NCBI GenBank assembly: GCA_019420345.1
Contig: JAHZHI010000062.1
Span: 1 to 21,701 of the forward strand
Direction: 5' to 3'
DNA from: Peptococcaceae bacterium
GTDB taxonomy: Bacteria; Bacillota; Peptococcia; Peptococcales; Peptococcaceae
Length of the DNA: 21,701 bases
Made by a program: the position numbers and the translations under genes. The notes under the pieces were generated by a model. The model was not told the origin of the DNA, did no database searches, and saw only the letters and a list, made by a program, of their open reading frames with translations. Below are positions 13,216 through 20,139 of the stretch, one piece after another; the stretch's first letter is position 1; each line of letters opens with the position of its first letter.

Positions 13216-14754
13216 TTAGTGTAACAGATTTTGGGCATGAAGAAAATCTTCAGCTACATCGCGGGGATCACGGCCTTCGCTTTCGACAGCGTTGTTCATG
13301 GCTGCCATGTCGTTGTCGGTGATGCGATTTTGGATCTTTTCTAATGTGCTGCGCAGTTCAGGATGCTGGCGCAGCACCTCGCCGCGAACAACATTGCCAC
13401 AAAGATAGGATGGATAGAACTGTTTGTCGTCTTCGAGCAGTTTGGCATTGGCATCGGCCAGCTGGCCGTCGGTGGTAAAAGCCACCATGACATCGATATC
13501 ACCTTCGGCAAGCGCTTGATATTTAAGACCAATGTCAAGATCCATGGTTTTGGCGAAGTGCAGATCATACGTGTCGCAAAGAGCATCATAGCCGTCGGCA
13601 CGTTCAAAGAAATCATATTCAGCACCAAAAATCAGTTGATCGGCAATGGCAGCCAGGTCAGAATAGGTGGTGAGGTGATACTTGTCGGCGATGTCCTGAC
13701 GAACAACAAGGCCATAGGTGTTGTTGAAGCCGTACAAGCCCACCCATTCCATGTTGTAATCATCCTGGTAAGCCTGGCACAAAGCAGGAAACAGTTCTTC
13801 ATGGTAGATGTCGCTTTCCTTTAGCACCTGATTCCAGGCTGTACCGGTATATTCAGGATAGAGATCAAATTCTCCTTTTTCCATGGCTGGCTGAATATTG
13901 GCAGTGCCGCCGCCGACGCCTTGGGTAAGTTCGACGGTGAGATCGGTGTCCTCTTCGATAAGCATGGCAAGCATTTCGCCGAGGATGGTTTGCTCTGTCA
14001 TAGGTTTGGTCGCAATGTGGATGGTGTCTGTTTCTTGCTGTTGAAAAAGCAGGGTGCCAATGCCAACAAGAAAAAGCAGAGCTAACGCGACGAAAGGCCA
14101 GCGATGGCGCGTTTTGTGTCGATGATGTCGATGGCGTATATGCCGTTCAAGCAGTCCAAGCAGCGCATCAATAATGAGGGCAAGAAAGGCGATCAGTAAA
14201 CTGCCGCAAAGTGTCATCGCAGCGTTGTTGGTGGTGATGCCGCGGTATATGGCCACCCCAAGGCCGCCAGCGCCAATAAAAGAGGCAATCCCAGCGAGGG
14301 CAATGGTCATGGTTGCCATGCTGCGAACGCCAGAAAGAATGACAGGCATTGCCAGTGGCAGCTTGATGCGCCAAAGAAGTTGGCGCTGCGTGCTGCCCAT
14401 GCCAACGGCCGCTTCCAAAAGTGCTGGCGCTATGCTGCTGAGCCCAGTGTGGGTGCTGCGTACCATAGGCAGCAAGGCGTAAATGGTGAGTGCGATGATG
14501 GCTGTGCCATTGCCGACTCCGGAAAAAGGAATGAGAAACCCCAGCATAGAAATAGAAGGAATCGTATAAAGAAAATTGACAACCGTCATGGTTGGCTTCG
14601 CCAGACGTTCTATTTCGCTGATCAGGATGCCGGTACAGCCGCCTAAAATGATGGCAATCAAAATGGCGGCGCAGGAAATGGCCAAATGTTGGAGCAAGAG
14701 TTCTGCAAAAAACGACCAACGGCCTGTAAAAAGTTGCAGCATTTCATTCAGCAT
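13216..14754 (-). CDS. ABC permease fused to its substrate-binding domain (OpuB/EgtU type)
   Basis: 512 aa. Residues 1-205 are a BPD-type permease with about five membrane segments and the ATPase-coupling loop EAAVGMGSTQRQLLWRI (114-130). A very basic stretch of His and Arg (204-218) leads to another membrane segment (219-237), followed by a substrate-binding domain (245-512) with the family motif DLYPEYTGTAW (297-307). Such fused proteins import quaternary amines (betaine, choline, carnitine) or, in EgtU systems, ergothioneine; the ligand cannot be read from the sequence. I chose ATG 14754 because everything upstream in the frame overlaps the ferredoxin gene and looks unlike a permease. It forms ATGCTGA with the upstream stop and has only a weak ribosome binding site, so translation depends on coupling. 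It pairs with the ATPase downstream. Confidence 0.9.
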   Translation of the reverse strand: MLNEMLQLFTGRWSFFAELLLQHLAISCAAILIAIILGGCTGILISEIERLAKPTMTVVNFLYTIPSISMLGFLIPFSGVGNGTAIIALTIYALLPMVRSTHTGLSSIAPALLEAAVGMGSTQRQLLWRIKLPLAMPVILSGVRSMATMTIALAGIASFIGAGGLGVAIYRGITTNNAAMTLCGSLLIAFLALIIDALLGLLERHIRHRHHRHKTRHRWPFVALALLFLVGIGTLLFQQQETDTIHIATKPMTEQTILGEMLAMLIEEDTDLTVELTQGVGGGTANIQPAMEKGEFDLYPEYTGTAWNQVLKESDIYHEELFPALCQAYQDDYNMEWVGLYGFNNTYGLVVRQDIADKYHLTTYSDLAAIADQLIFGAEYDFFERADGYDALCDTYDLHFAKTMDLDIGLKYQALAEGDIDVMVAFTTDGQLADANAKLLEDDKQFYPSYLCGNVVRGEVLRQHPELRSTLEKIQNRITDNDMAAMNNAVESEGRDPRDVAEDFLHAQNLLH

Positions 14755-15368
14755 GGCGTTGCTTCTCGTTTGTGAATGGCCTGTACTGAACAGCGCTCTG
14801 CACATTGGCCGCAGTGCAGGCAATGTGATTGTTGGATAGTGTATGGATGACCCGGAGTGATGCATTGTTGCGGGCAGATGGCAGCACATTTTCCACAGCC
14901 GATGCAGGTGCTGTCTATGGCAAAGCCTTTGGTGGTGAGGGCGGTATTGCCGAGTGTTGCAGTATTGCGAACGATCGGGGTTTGACCAAGATCAAAGAGC
15001 TCTAAACTGCCCTCGCTGATGCTGAATGCTTCAAGAATGGAACGACTGTCACCAGGATAGACCTCATTCATGGAAGGATTGGCAGCAAAAATGCGATCGA
15101 GCCAAAGCTTTTGGTTATCCAGACGGTGGGCAATGCCAGTCAGCCGCAGCATTTGCCAATGTTGGTTCATGCCTGTAAGGGCAACGTGATGATTGTGCAT
15201 CAGCTGCTGATAAAAATCTTTGCCACGCGCAGTGCAGAAGATCACGGCTTCATCGGCAATGAGCATGATGTCAATGATGCGGACTTGTGGGCGTCCTTGT
15301 TTATCAACGGTGGCGAAGGCCACATCTTTGATATCACGCAGCATTTGTAAGTAATCGTGTGTTGTCAT
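14748..15368 (-). CDS. flavin-fold (PNPOx-like) protein fused to a 2[4Fe-4S] ferredoxin domain
   Basis: 206 aa. Residues 1-130 look like the split-barrel, FMN-binding fold of pyridoxamine-phosphate-oxidase-like proteins (FATVDKQGRPQVRIIDI at 18-34, FCTARGKDFYQQL at 44-56). Residues 150-200 carry two four-Cys clusters, CIGCGKCAAIC (155-165) and CLHCGQCAERC (183-193), each with a following Pro or Ser as in bacterial ferredoxins. The protein should move electrons between iron-sulfur clusters and a flavin; the partner is unknown. ATG 15368 has AAGGAGG seven bases upstream. It is the first gene of the operon and divergent from the HxlR gene, a common pairing for redox flavoproteins. It overlaps the permease gene by 7 nt. 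Confidence 0.9.
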   Translation of the reverse strand: MTTHDYLQMLRDIKDVAFATVDKQGRPQVRIIDIMLIADEAVIFCTARGKDFYQQLMHNHHVALTGMNQHWQMLRLTGIAHRLDNQKLWLDRIFAANPSMNEVYPGDSRSILEAFSISEGSLELFDLGQTPIVRNTATLGNTALTTKGFAIDSTCIGCGKCAAICPQQCITPGHPYTIQQSHCLHCGQCAERCSVQAIHKREATPC

Positions 15369-15387
15369 GAAACATCCTCCTTAAATG

Positions 15388-15479
15388 TATAGGTTATTGA
15401 CTTCTTTGCTTTATGAGTATAGGATAAGTGAGTAGTGTCCTATTGTGAAGTAGGCACAATAAAGTGCTATAGGTACCTA
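15388..15479. promoter_or_regulatory. repeated TATAGG/CCTA elements between divergent promoters
   Basis: TATAGG occurs at 15388-15393, 15418-15423 and 15468-15473, with CCTAT at 15439-15443 and the palindrome TAGGTACCTA at 15470-15479. The first two are 30 nt apart. They overlap the candidate promoters of both genes, so they are good candidates for HxlR operators. The minus-strand -10 of the operon would be TATACT (15421-15416). Confidence 0.5.
15397..15425 (+). promoter_or_regulatory. candidate promoter of the HxlR gene
   Basis: TTGACT (15397-15402), 17 nt, TAGGAT (15420-15425). The -10 is imperfect and contains one of the repeated elements. Confidence 0.5.
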
Positions 15480-15503
15480 AAAGAAACTATTGGGGGATGA
15501 GGC

Positions 15504-15833
15504 ATGATGCAGACATCAGACACGTATCCGGCTTGTCCGGTTGAAACAACATTGACGCTCATTGGGAACAAATGGAAAGTGCTCATCTTGCGGGATTTGT
15601 TGAGTGGAACCAAGCGTTTCAGTGAATTGAAACGCTCTTTGAACGGAGTCTCTCAGAAAGTTTTAACGACTCAGCTGCGTGCCATGGAAGCGGATGGTTT
15701 GGTGCATCGTGAAGTTTTTGCGGAAGTGCCGCCACGGGTGGAATACAGCCTTACCGAGTTGGGGCGTAGTTTAAAGCCCATTCTCGATGCCATGGTAGAG
15801 TGGGGCACTGCGTATAAAGAAAATTTGAAATAA
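15504..15833 (+). CDS. HxlR-family transcriptional regulator
   Basis: 109 aa, normal HxlR length. The core is a winged helix-turn-helix: CPVETTLTLIGNKWKVLILRDL (11-32), RFSELKRSLNGVSQKVLTTQL and the wing with RVEYSLTELGRSL. The N-terminal Cys11 before Pro is at the position used for thiol sensing in YodB/HypR-type members, so it may respond to oxidants or electrophiles; this is inference. It is divergent from the flavin/ferredoxin-led operon, the usual target arrangement. Start is ATG 15504 or the adjacent ATG 15507 after a GGGGGATGAGG stretch. Its terminator is the long hairpin at 15834-15886. Confidence 0.92.
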   Translation: MMQTSDTYPACPVETTLTLIGNKWKVLILRDLLSGTKRFSELKRSLNGVSQKVLTTQLRAMEADGLVHREVFAEVPPRVEYSLTELGRSLKPILDAMVEWGTAYKENLK

Positions 15834-15886
15834 GCATAAAAAAGGAGAGCAATGTCTTCGTAAAACATTGCTCTCCTTTTTTATGC
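15834..15886. terminator. 22-bp bidirectional terminator
   Basis: A perfect 22-bp inverted repeat (15834-15855 with 15865-15886) with a 9-nt loop has six A on one side and six T on the other. It serves the HxlR gene and the converging cupin gene. Confidence 0.92.
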
Positions 15887-15890
15887 CTGT

Positions 15891-16250
15891 TTAGTTGGCT
15901 TTGTTTTCATAAATAACGCAAGCCAGCATAACGAGGTCGCCGTCGCCTGCATCGCGGATGCTGTGGGTAGCGCCGTCGGCGGTGTAGACCACATCACCGG
16001 TGGTGACGGCCACTTCTTCGCCGCCGTCTACAGCGATGCCATGGCCGCCGAGAATGTAATAGATTTCATAGTTGTCAACGTGGGCATGTTCACCAAGGCC
16101 AGCACCTGGCTGGAAGCGGATGACTTTGAAAAGTTTGGCTTCATCTTTCAGCAGTTCGGTTGGCACGAGTGTGGTAAATTCAAGTACGCCTTGACCACCA
16201 GCATAGCCTTCAATGTTTTCACGTTGTTGTTCGTTGTCACGAATGATCAT
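15891..16250 (-). CDS. cupin-domain protein (intact metal site)
   Basis: 119 aa, a single small beta-barrel. The first cupin motif is complete: GLGEHAHVDNYEIYYILGG (51-69) with His55, His57 and Glu62; the second motif GDVVYTADGATHS supplies His96. These residues normally hold one divalent metal. Small cupins of this kind bind sugars, polyketides or metals; no reaction can be named. ATG 16250 has AGGAGGT eight bases upstream, better than the in-frame ATG at 16277. It has its own extended -10 promoter at 16279-16287 and lies 59 nt downstream of a paralogue, with which it shares most of its sequence pattern. Confidence 0.88.
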   Translation of the reverse strand: MIIRDNEQQRENIEGYAGGQGVLEFTTLVPTELLKDEAKLFKVIRFQPGAGLGEHAHVDNYEIYYILGGHGIAVDGGEEVAVTTGDVVYTADGATHSIRDAGDGDLVMLACVIYENKAN

Positions 16251-16278
16251 CAATGAGCACCTCCTAAAGTATGTCATT

Positions 16279-16287
16279 AGTATAGCA
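16279..16287 (-). promoter_or_regulatory. extended -10 promoter of first cupin gene
   Basis: Minus-strand TGC-TATACT, identical to the one upstream of the second cupin gene. No clear -35 is visible. Confidence 0.6.
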
Positions 16288-16309
16288 TGTTTGACTGTAT
16301 CATGGGTGA

Positions 16310-16672
16310 TTATTTTGTTCTGTTTTCCAGCAGCACACAGGCCAGTACGACAAGGTCGCCGTTTCCGGCGTCACAGATTCCATGGGTGCCGCCGTCGGTG
16401 GTGTAGAGCACATCGCCGGCGGCGATGGCTTTGGCAATGCCATCATCCAAAGCAATGCCATGACCGGCGAGCACAATGTACAGGGCAATGTTGCCCTTGT
16501 GGGCGTGTTCGCCAATGCTGGCGCCTGGCGCAAATGCCATGACCTTGAAAAAACGTGCTTCATCTTTAAAAAGCGCATCATCAGGCAGGAGCGTGGTGAA
16601 GGTGATGCGGCCTTTGCCGCCGCTGTAATTTTCCAGGCTTTCTCGGGGCTGATCGTTGGCGTGGATAATCAT
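16310..16672 (-). CDS. cupin-domain protein lacking the metal-ligand Glu
   Basis: 120 aa, paralogue of the neighbouring cupin. Shared blocks include MII at the start, GEHAH (54-58), HGIA, GDVLYTTDGGTH (86-97) and the C-terminal DLVVLACVLLEN. His56, His58 and His97 are kept, but the Glu of the cupin HxHx4E motif is Ala63 (HAHKGNIALY), so metal binding may be lost or altered. ATG 16672 has AAAGGAGG seven bases upstream; the longer frame to 16717 runs over the promoter. It is upstream of its paralogue on the same strand. The pair arose by tandem duplication that seems to have included the promoter. Confidence 0.86.
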   Translation of the reverse strand: MIIHANDQPRESLENYSGGKGRITFTTLLPDDALFKDEARFFKVMAFAPGASIGEHAHKGNIALYIVLAGHGIALDDGIAKAIAAGDVLYTTDGGTHGICDAGNGDLVVLACVLLENRTK

Positions 16673-16697
16673 ATATAAGCCTCCTTTTGTTGATGAC

Positions 16698-16706
16698 AGT
16701 ATAGCA
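16698..16706 (-). promoter_or_regulatory. extended -10 promoter of second cupin gene
   Basis: Minus-strand TGC-TATACT (16706-16698), leader of about 20 nt. Confidence 0.6.
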
Positions 16707-16760
16707 TATTTTGCCATTAACCGTGGATGTCTCTCTGGAAAAAATAAAAATCGCCCATTT

Positions 16761-16795
16761 TTAAGGTTGGGTTAAGAAGGAAGGTCTACTATAGA
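16761..16795 (+). promoter_or_regulatory. promoter of the SLH beta-helix gene with 11-nt direct repeats
   Basis: TTAAG occurs at 16761-16765 and again at 16772-16776, an 11-nt period typical of OmpR/PhoB-type response-regulator sites. The repeats overlap the weak -35 (TTGGGT 16767-16772), which is 17 nt from TATAGA (16790-16795). A weak -35 under such repeats suggests an activated promoter. Confidence 0.5.
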
Positions 16796-16839
16796 GCTGA
16801 TCCTTGAAGCAATGTACGAATAAGGAAGGAGTCATCATT

Positions 16840-19221
16840 GTGAAATTCTCATCTTCGAAAAAAATCACAGCCGCTGTTTTGCTGGCAGCTTTGGCTGCAA
16901 CTTCTGTTGCGCCAAGCACAGCGTTGGCAGACACAGCTTCTAATAACGTTGAAAATGTCAGCCCAGGTGATCAACCACCCGAAAAACCACCAGGCGATCA
17001 ACAGCCAACCTCTCCAGATGGTGAGCAGCCACCAGCTAAGCCAGGCGAAGGCGGCGCCGACACCATGGAATACGATTATCAGGGAGAACTGTCTGGCGCT
17101 TTGACCGCTGATGGCGAAGAAGTCAACTCAGACGGGGAAACCATTTCGACCGACACCGTTGACCAAAATGCTGCCTTGGCACAGAACGGCGGTTCTTTGA
17201 CGATCACCAATGGCACACTGAGCAAAAGTGGTTCCGATACCAATGGCGATAACTGCAATTTCTATGGCATCAACTCGATCATTTTAGGTGTTAACAAGGA
17301 TTCTGTTGTTAAAGTCAGCGATTCAAAACTTACCGCAGACAGCACAGGTTCCAATGGGATTTTTGCCACCGATGGCGCAACCATCTACGCCAACAATGAT
17401 ACCATCGTTACTTCTGCCAGCAATTCCCGTGGCTTGGATGCCACCTATGGCGGTACTGTAATCGGTAACCTCATGGCCATTTCCACTGCTGGCGATCACT
17501 GTGCAGCACTTGCTACCGACCGTGGCGGCGGCAACATTTCTCTGACCAACTCTACGCTCTTTACAGCAGGCAGTGGTTCGCCACTCCTGTATTCCACCGG
17601 CAATGTCCAGGTCGATAATGTGACAGGGACAGCCACCGGCAGCCAGATTGCCGGCATGGAAGGGCTCAACACCATTCTCATTAAAAACTCCAAGCTCTCC
17701 AGTGAAGTGACCAAGGCAACTGCCAGTGATCCTGTTGCCAATGGCATCATCATCTATCAGTCTACTTCTGGCGATGCCGAAGCAGCTACTGGTGAAACCG
17801 CAGAATTTGAAGCAGAAGATTCTACCCTTTCCAGCGATATTGAAGAAGGCAGCATGTTTTATCTGACCAATACCAGTGCGAACGTGGTGCTCAAGAATAC
17901 CACCTTGGACTTCGACAGTGAAGCGGCCAATCTGCTCACCATCGCAGGCAACGATGCCAACAATTGGGGTACGCCAGGTCAGAATGGTGCCGATGTTACG
18001 TTTACTGGCCTCAAGCAGGAATTGAAAGGTGACATTGACGTTGATACCATTTCCAGCCTTGATTTCTATTTGCTGGATGGCTCTAGCTATACGGGTGCAA
18101 CCACCATCAGTGAGAATACCAATGCAACGGAAAGCAATGGTTCACCAATCACTATGAACGTGAGCGACGATTCTACATGGACTGTGACCAAGGATTCCAC
18201 GGTCAGCAATTTGAATGTTGAAGATGGCGGTAAGATCGTCGATGCTAATGATCAGACCGTTAAGATTGTTCAAGCCGATGGCACCGTGCTTGTTGATGGC
18301 GACAGCGATGTCACTGTGACGGTGACAGGAAGCTATACCACCACCGTCAGCACCGATGAAAACAACACTTTAAATGGTACAGTTATTGATCGTGATGACT
18401 TTGACGTTGCGTATAGTACGAACACAGAATATGGCAGCAATGCAGGCAGCGATCGTAATGAAGACGTCACCATTCAGGAACCAACCGGCGGTGATGACGC
18501 CATGGGCGGTGACAAGCCACCAGAAATGCCTGGCGATGAAACAACCTTGCCATTCACCGATGTGTCAAGCGACCATTGGGCTTACAACGACATTGTTGAC
18601 ATCTACAACGCAGGTCTCATGACAGGGACCGCAAGCGATGCCTTCTCCCCAGAACTGAGCATCAACCGCGCCATGATCGTCAGCATCCTTTATCGACTGG
18701 AAGACGAACCAGCAGTGAGCGATTCCAACTTCACAGATGTGGCCGATGATGCCTGGTATGCACAGGCAGTCGCTTGGGCAAAGGCCAATAATATTGTCAG
18801 CGGCTATAGTGACACCACTTTCGGTCCAGAAGATGTGCTGACCCGTGAACAGTTTGCAGCCATTCTTTATCGTTATGCAACGTACAAAGGCTATGACACC
18901 ACCATCACCGATGGTGCCGATCTGAATGCCTACACCGATGCAAGCAGCATCAGTGACGGCTTCGACAATGTTGTGCTTTGGGCCAATGACAAAGGCTACA
19001 TCAACGGCATGACCACAACAACATTGGCGCCACAAGGCACCACCACCCGTGCCCAAGCAGCAGCTATCTTGCTGCGCTTCCTGCGTGCGGAAGATGCCAT
19101 GCCAAACAACGACCAGCAAAACGGTCAGCTTGATGAAAATGGCGAACCAGCTAAGCCAGAAGGTGATCTGCAGCCAGAAAAACCAGAAGGCGATACCGAA
19201 TCATCGACCACACAGGCGTAA
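16840..19221 (+). CDS. large secreted beta-helix-type surface protein with three C-terminal SLH domains
   Basis: 793 aa from GTG 16840, which has AAGGAAGGAG eight bases upstream; the in-frame ATG at 16804 has no such site. Residues 1-30 are a signal peptide ending STALA. A Pro/Gly/Asp/Glu linker (41-73) is followed by about 470 residues of Ser/Thr/Asn/Asp-rich short beta strands (NGGSLTITNGTLSKSG, GNISLTNSTLFTAGSG, ANVVLKNTTLDFDS), the pattern of a right-handed parallel beta-helix as in adhesins. A second Pro-rich linker (549-567) precedes three SLH domains (about 572-613, 631-675, 698-742) that attach to pyruvylated cell-wall polymer. The tail is another Pro/Glu/Gly-rich stretch. There is no catalytic motif. 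Codons favour C in third position more than the neighbours, as in highly expressed genes. Role: surface layer or adhesin, inferred. Confidence 0.85.
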   Translation: MKFSSSKKITAAVLLAALAATSVAPSTALADTASNNVENVSPGDQPPEKPPGDQQPTSPDGEQPPAKPGEGGADTMEYDYQGELSGALTADGEEVNSDGETISTDTVDQNAALAQNGGSLTITNGTLSKSGSDTNGDNCNFYGINSIILGVNKDSVVKVSDSKLTADSTGSNGIFATDGATIYANNDTIVTSASNSRGLDATYGGTVIGNLMAISTAGDHCAALATDRGGGNISLTNSTLFTAGSGSPLLYSTGNVQVDNVTGTATGSQIAGMEGLNTILIKNSKLSSEVTKATASDPVANGIIIYQSTSGDAEAATGETAEFEAEDSTLSSDIEEGSMFYLTNTSANVVLKNTTLDFDSEAANLLTIAGNDANNWGTPGQNGADVTFTGLKQELKGDIDVDTISSLDFYLLDGSSYTGATTISENTNATESNGSPITMNVSDDSTWTVTKDSTVSNLNVEDGGKIVDANDQTVKIVQADGTVLVDGDSDVTVTVTGSYTTTVSTDENNTLNGTVIDRDDFDVAYSTNTEYGSNAGSDRNEDVTIQEPTGGDDAMGGDKPPEMPGDETTLPFTDVSSDHWAYNDIVDIYNAGLMTGTASDAFSPELSINRAMIVSILYRLEDEPAVSDSNFTDVADDAWYAQAVAWAKANNIVSGYSDTTFGPEDVLTREQFAAILYRYATYKGYDTTITDGADLNAYTDASSISDGFDNVVLWANDKGYINGMTTTTLAPQGTTTRAQAAAILLRFLRAEDAMPNNDQQNGQLDENGEPAKPEGDLQPEKPEGDTESSTTQA

Positions 19222-19226
19222 TCAAC

Positions 19227-19264
19227 AACAAGGCCTCTCCTATTACTGCGAGAGGCCTTGTTTT
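19227..19264 (+). terminator. terminator of the SLH beta-helix gene
   Basis: A 13-bp perfect stem (19227-19239 with 19250-19262) with a 10-nt loop, ending in TTTT, starts 6 nt after the stop codon. Confidence 0.9.
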
Positions 19265-19323
19265 ATATTGTTGATAAAATATAGAGTTTTTTGAAAAAAG
19301 CGGTGGGCCTATTGATTAGATTA

Positions 19324-19352
19324 TTGTACTTTATGCGTGAGTGCGATATACT
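19324..19352 (+). promoter_or_regulatory. candidate promoter of the 179-aa gene
   Basis: TTGTAC (19324-19329), 17 nt, TATACT (19347-19352). The leader is about 40 nt to the ATG at 19402. Confidence 0.55.
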
Positions 19353-19401
19353 ATAAGCATAACGATTTGTAGCGTCATTATTTAGATGGGAGGAATTAAA
19401 A

Positions 19402-19941
19402 ATGATAGAACAAAATGCTATGGTGGATGCTCTGAAACGCTTGGCACGACTGAAAAACTGGAACATCGCAAATGCACAGAACAGCTTTGAAGAGCTCACT
19501 GCCGCCAGAGAACTCAAGGCCGTTGACCTCTTTCTGCATGAAGTGGGCGTTGACGTAAACATGTTCTATGAAACAGATGGGCGTGTTGCTGAAGTCAGTC
19601 TGAACGGCGAGAAAATTTTTGACAACAGAGACAAAACCACCTGGCCATCCGTTGAGATCGACAATCAGTGGATGAAAACATTCCTGGATACCTATTGCGC
19701 CAACGGCAAATGGGGCCACAGCTCACAGTTCGACAAATACATCACCGGCTGGCGCGCAAAAGCCACTGTTGCAGGACGTCCTTTTGCATATTCTGTTGAA
19801 ATCTGGGAAGCAGATGGTCAATACACCTGCACCGTCGAAGGCTACGACGAAAAAGTCGGCGGTTACAGACTCCTCTATGAAGTGACCAACCCAGAAGCTG
19901 CCATCGCTGCAATTCATGAAAAGAACGCCGAAGAAGAATAA
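19402..19941 (+). CDS. hypothetical protein, 179 aa
   Basis: No family recognised. It is a soluble acidic protein without signal peptide or membrane segment. The N-terminal third is helical (MIEQNAMVDALKRLARLKNW, AARELKAVDLFLHEVG); the rest is rich in Trp, Tyr and Thr with alternating strands (WRAKATVAGRPFAYSVEIW, QYTCTVEGYDEKVGGYRLL), then a helix (PEAAIAAIHEKNAEEE). GGGAGG lies nine bases upstream of ATG 19402. It has its own promoter and a strong terminator. Codon use resembles the preceding SLH gene, suggesting good expression. Its place between two surface-protein genes is noted, but it is itself predicted to be cytoplasmic. Confidence 0.75.
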   Translation: MIEQNAMVDALKRLARLKNWNIANAQNSFEELTAARELKAVDLFLHEVGVDVNMFYETDGRVAEVSLNGEKIFDNRDKTTWPSVEIDNQWMKTFLDTYCANGKWGHSSQFDKYITGWRAKATVAGRPFAYSVEIWEADGQYTCTVEGYDEKVGGYRLLYEVTNPEAAIAAIHEKNAEEE

Positions 19942-19961
19942 TTGCACATAGTCGCATGTGG

Positions 19962-19995
19962 AAAAAGCTGCTCGAGAGATCGGGCAGCTTTTTTT
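19962..19995 (+). terminator. terminator of the 179-aa gene
   Basis: A 14-bp stem (19962-19975 with 19980-19993) with one G-U and a GAGA tetraloop, followed by T residues. Confidence 0.9.
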
Positions 19996-20065
19996 ATGTT
20001 GAACTTTGAATAAGGTAGGACCGTTGTATTGGGGTCTGTTAAATATCTTTTCTATATAGGCGAAA

Positions 20066-20094
20066 TTGACTGAAAAAACAAATAATGATACAAT
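20066..20094 (+). promoter_or_regulatory. promoter of the SLH-CAP gene
   Basis: TTGACT (20066-20071), 17 nt, TACAAT (20089-20094) preceded by TGA. The leader is about 40 nt. Confidence 0.8.
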
Positions 20095-20139
20095 TTCATT
20101 AAAAAGTATCTGATTCTAAAAGAAAAGGGAGCGAACAAC

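Noticed and set aside
14755..14889. 45-residue N-terminal extension of the fused permease frame
   Set aside because: It lies inside the ferredoxin-domain gene, has no ribosome binding site and its composition (many Cys, His, Pro, Ser) is that of an out-of-frame shadow.
18565..19119. 184-aa minus-strand frame opposite the SLH domains
   Set aside because: Shadow of the repetitive SLH coding sequence; no start signal or promoter.
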